Shown here piece by piece: positions 61,824 to 64,000 of a DNA stretch of 64,000 nt. The notes beneath the pieces were generated by a model. That model made no database searches and was not told where the DNA came from. It worked only from the letters and a program-made list of their open reading frames with translations. Within the stretch, counting starts at the first letter, position 1. Every line of letters begins with the position of its first letter. The DNA lies in assembly GCA_964551445.1 (NCBI GenBank), contig CAZKCG010000005.1:92479-156478 (forward strand), in the 5' to 3' direction. This DNA is from DAOPXV01 sp964551445 (GTDB taxonomy: Bacteria > Muiribacteriota > UBA9980). A program made the position numbers and the translations under genes.

Positions 61824-63416
61824 ATGACTTTAAGCTCAAGAGACATAGAACTTCTGGACAGCCTGTCCGAAACGCTCCATAAGATGACACGCGGCGAGGT
61901 TACCGCGCCCCTTAAAATTTCTGTTACAGCCGAAGATAACGAGGTTTGCCAGGTCGTTTCTTATTTTAACGATTTTATATCTGCTTATAATGAATTTTCG
62001 GAATATATCTTTTCTATTTCAAGAGGAGAACTCGGCCATGAGCTCCCCGCAGCCAACAAACTTTTCGTCGTTCAGGCTTTAAAAAGCCTCCAGTCCAATC
62101 TTCGCCATCTTACCTGGAAAACGCAGCGCATAGCGGGCGGCGACTTCGCGCAGCGGGTCGATTTCATGGGCGACTTTTCGGCCTCCTTCAACAAAATGAC
62201 GGCCGATCTCAAATCATCGTTCGCGAGGATCGAATCCCAAAAGCTTGAACTCGAGAAGCTTTCAGCGATGAAAGACGAATTCCTGGCCGTGGCGGGGCAT
62301 GACCTTCGAACTCCATTCACGGCCATTCTGGGTTTTTGCGGCTTATTGCTCGCCGATAAAACCCTCGGGAACGAGCAGCGTGAAATGGTTCGCATAATCA
62401 ATTACAGCGCCGAAACCCAGCTTGAATATGTTAACGACATACTCGACGTTATGAAGCTGGAAGCCGGCGAAATAAAATTGAAACTTCGTCCGGCGGATAT
62501 TGAAACGCTTATCTTAGAGTGCGTGGAAGGCCTTCGGCGGCTGGTCGAAAGCAAGGGTATAAAGCTTCTTGTTTTAAACAGCCTGCCGGAATCGTTCCCT
62601 GAGATCGAGATTGACGCGCCTAAAATAAAGCAGATCATGAATAATCTCATTTCCAACTCCATGAAATTCACCGAACCCGGAAAAAAAATCACGGTGTCCT
62701 GCTTTATCAACGCTTCATCTGAAGTCGAGATCCATGTCATGGACGAAGGGGTCGGAATAGCGGAAAGATCGATGCCGGAGCTTTTCACGAGGTACAGGCA
62801 GTTTAGAAGCGCGGGCACCGGCGGAGAAAAAGGCACCGGGCTCGGTCTTTTCATTTGCAAGACCTTCGTCGAGGCTCATGGCGGCGTGATCGGCGCAAAG
62901 AGTGTTGTCGGTTCCGGCAGCGATTTTTATTTCAGACTTCCGGTCCGTCGTCATGAAATAGCGGCCGGTGATAATGAAAAAAATCCCGGCGGCCGGACGG
63001 AAATAGCGTTAGACGAAATACATATCGGCGCACGGCGCGCTTCGCAGGCGATACTTATCGTAGAGGATGATCCGGCTTTGAGGAAGCTGATAGCAAAGAT
63101 GATCGCGATAAGAAATTGCGGAGTTCCTCATTTCGCTGATACCGGAATGGACGCTCTTAAAATGCTTGAAACGGAAAAGATAGACTTCATTTTCATGGAC
63201 ATACAGCTTCCCGATATGACCGGGTTTGAAACCGCCGCGGCGATAAGAAGCGCCTGGAAACAAATTGAAAGAAGGATACCTATAATCGCCCTTACCGGTT
63301 TTTCTGGCCCGGATATGAATAAAAAATTAGCCGAATCAGGGATCGACGGTATTCTTATAAAGCCGGTATCCGTGGATAAACTAGTCGAATCCATACATAA
63401 ATATTCTATTACTTGA
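61824..63416 (+). CDS. Soluble hybrid histidine kinase with receiver
   Basis: 530 residues with no membrane segment. A HAMP-like helical region (about 1-130) precedes the kinase domain with a canonical H-box, VAGHDLRTPFTAIL (His about 158), then NNLISNSMKFTEPG (N, about 273), DEGVGI and GTGLGLFICKTF. The receiver (about 405-525) has IVEDDPALRK, phospho-Asp in FIFMDIQLPDM (about 454), ALTGFS and IKPVS. Being soluble and coupled to the V4R protein, it likely senses a cytoplasmic cue. No output domain is present, so phosphate must go to another protein. Confidence 0.88.
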   Translation: MTLSSRDIELLDSLSETLHKMTRGEVTAPLKISVTAEDNEVCQVVSYFNDFISAYNEFSEYIFSISRGELGHELPAANKLFVVQALKSLQSNLRHLTWKTQRIAGGDFAQRVDFMGDFSASFNKMTADLKSSFARIESQKLELEKLSAMKDEFLAVAGHDLRTPFTAILGFCGLLLADKTLGNEQREMVRIINYSAETQLEYVNDILDVMKLEAGEIKLKLRPADIETLILECVEGLRRLVESKGIKLLVLNSLPESFPEIEIDAPKIKQIMNNLISNSMKFTEPGKKITVSCFINASSEVEIHVMDEGVGIAERSMPELFTRYRQFRSAGTGGEKGTGLGLFICKTFVEAHGGVIGAKSVVGSGSDFYFRLPVRRHEIAAGDNEKNPGGRTEIALDEIHIGARRASQAILIVEDDPALRKLIAKMIAIRNCGVPHFADTGMDALKMLETEKIDFIFMDIQLPDMTGFETAAAIRSAWKQIERRIPIIALTGFSGPDMNKKLAESGIDGILIKPVSVDKLVESIHKYSIT

Positions 63417-63789
63417 ATTAACTTTTTCCGAATCGTCCGACTTTTTTAAAACGCTTTTTTATATTTGCCGTTCCAGCGGCCGGCATTTCAGTTTTGCCGT
63501 TTTCACGGCATATGTCTTGTTTTTAAAAATAAGTGTTTTCGGCAATACATACTCATTTGGCGGCGGGATGTTCCGGAGCGCGTTTATTCCCTGTGTCGCA
63601 TACCGGTCTATGCACGGCGGCGAAAATATTACGCGGTCAGAGAACGCTGAAGCAGCGGATTCCAGTGATCTTTGGCTTGCCGGTCTTCAGCCGGCTCACT
63701 ATTAAGCGTATTTATTCGGTCATGGATATCCATCGTTCCTCTTTATTTCCGGTATCTTTGGCGCTTTTAATATAAGGGGCGTTTTTTGG

Positions 63790-63857
63790 CCGGCGGGTAA
63801 ATGTTTTGTGTAACGAATGTGTTTTTTATTTCCGCCCGCCGGTCTGAAAGATTTTTT
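63790..63857 (+). terminator. Probable terminator, long-loop hairpin
   Basis: CCGGCGGG (63790-63797) pairs with CCCGCCGG (63835-63842) around a 37-base loop, followed by TCTGAAAGA and seven Ts. Confidence 0.5.
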
Positions 63858-63970
63858 TAAAAGATATTTATTCATACCCTGGCATATTTCGGGGTATTTT
63901 TCTTTTTATTTAAAATGATTTAAGTTATATATAGGGACGAAATAATTATTTAAAATAGTTTAAAAACTTC

Positions 63971-63999
63971 TTGACACGGCAAAAAGATTATGATATTAT
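63971..63999 (+). promoter_or_regulatory. sigma70 promoter reading out of the window
   Basis: TTGACA (63971-63976), 17 bases, TATTAT (63994-63999). The gene it serves lies beyond the window edge. AT-rich sequence upstream resembles an UP element. Confidence 0.7.
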
Positions 64000-64000
64000 G

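Larger units (their letters stand above)
63417..64000. other. Non-coding tail of the window with hairpins and a terminal promoter
   Basis: 584 bases with no convincing gene. It contains small hairpins (GCCGT-TTTC-ACGGC near 63497; CCGG...CCGG near 63680), a terminator-like stem (63790-63842) and a promoter at the very end. AT content rises sharply after 63850. Confidence 0.5.

Noticed and set aside
63465..63775. Three overlapping frames of 60-80 codons at the window end
   Set aside because: They overlap one another in different phases, lack ribosome sites and show no recognisable protein features.

Overview
The window reads as a chromosomal segment of a flagellated, Gram-negative (LPS-making) bacterium. 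It encodes LpxI, LpxB, MsbA, KdtA and an LpxL-type acyltransferase, a flagellin, a WecA-type lipid-carrier transferase and MiaB. Base composition is moderate and fairly even. Consensus-like sigma70 promoters with 17-bp spacers are frequent, and TTG starts are unusually common. The very large repeat protein ending in a FlgD/type-A-like C-terminal domain, the fungal-length NAD-glutamate dehydrogenase and the second, divergent LpxB suggest an uncultured candidate phylum rather than a well-studied proteobacterium. I cannot name the lineage from sequence alone. No rRNA, tRNA, CRISPR array, transposase or phage gene was seen.

Layout. 1-11.7 kb is a surface-polysaccharide and envelope block: a truncated Wzx-type flippase, a secreted fibronectin-III protein, glutamine-hydrolysing asparagine synthase, a radical SAM/SPASM protein, UDP-GlcNAc 2-epimerase (wecB), an MBOAT O-acyltransferase with an SGNH-like partner, a Wzy/WaaL-type polymerase-ligase and a methyltransferase. 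12-19 kb holds two exported proteins of unknown role and the large NAD-glutamate dehydrogenase. 19-34 kb is a cell-surface block: flagellin (minus strand) diverges from a 3963-residue exported protein built from 22 Ig-like repeats, most carrying a DxNxNG...GD (EF-hand/dockerin-like) loop, followed by a TPR lipoprotein. A near-perfect sigma28 (FliA-type) promoter precedes the giant gene, tying it to flagellar expression.

34.0-34.4 kb is a 321-bp non-coding element with 20-bp terminal inverted repeats and at least four hairpins with GGA in the loop, which looks like a CsrA-sequestering RNA, a MITE, or both. 34.4-36.1 kb has a rubrerythrin-like protein, an unrecognised protein and a free-standing tudor-like domain. 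36.1-46.5 kb is a nine-gene minus-strand operon with a consensus promoter at one end and a terminator at the other: wecA-like, holB, ricT/PSP1, lpxI, lpxB, msbA, DUF374 acyltransferase, a second lpxB-like gene and a NUDIX hydrolase. It joins lipid A synthesis and export to a replication clamp-loader subunit. 46.5-51.6 kb has a DUF3084 protein, a membrane glycosyltransferase, MntP and a histidine kinase whose H-box has lost its histidine. 51.7-59.6 kb on the plus strand has an SPFH protein, LpxL-type acyltransferase, KdtA, MiaB and a large hybrid kinase. 59.7-63.4 kb has a YdjC-type deacetylase with AcpS, and a V4R protein paired with a soluble hybrid kinase. The last 580 bases are non-coding and end in a TTGACA-17-TATTAT promoter firing out of the window.

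A short interspersed inverted-repeat family (three copies, at 11.9, 18.8 and 20.8 kb) sits in intergenic gaps. Several promoters place the start codon at or within a few bases of the predicted +1, pointing to leaderless mRNAs.
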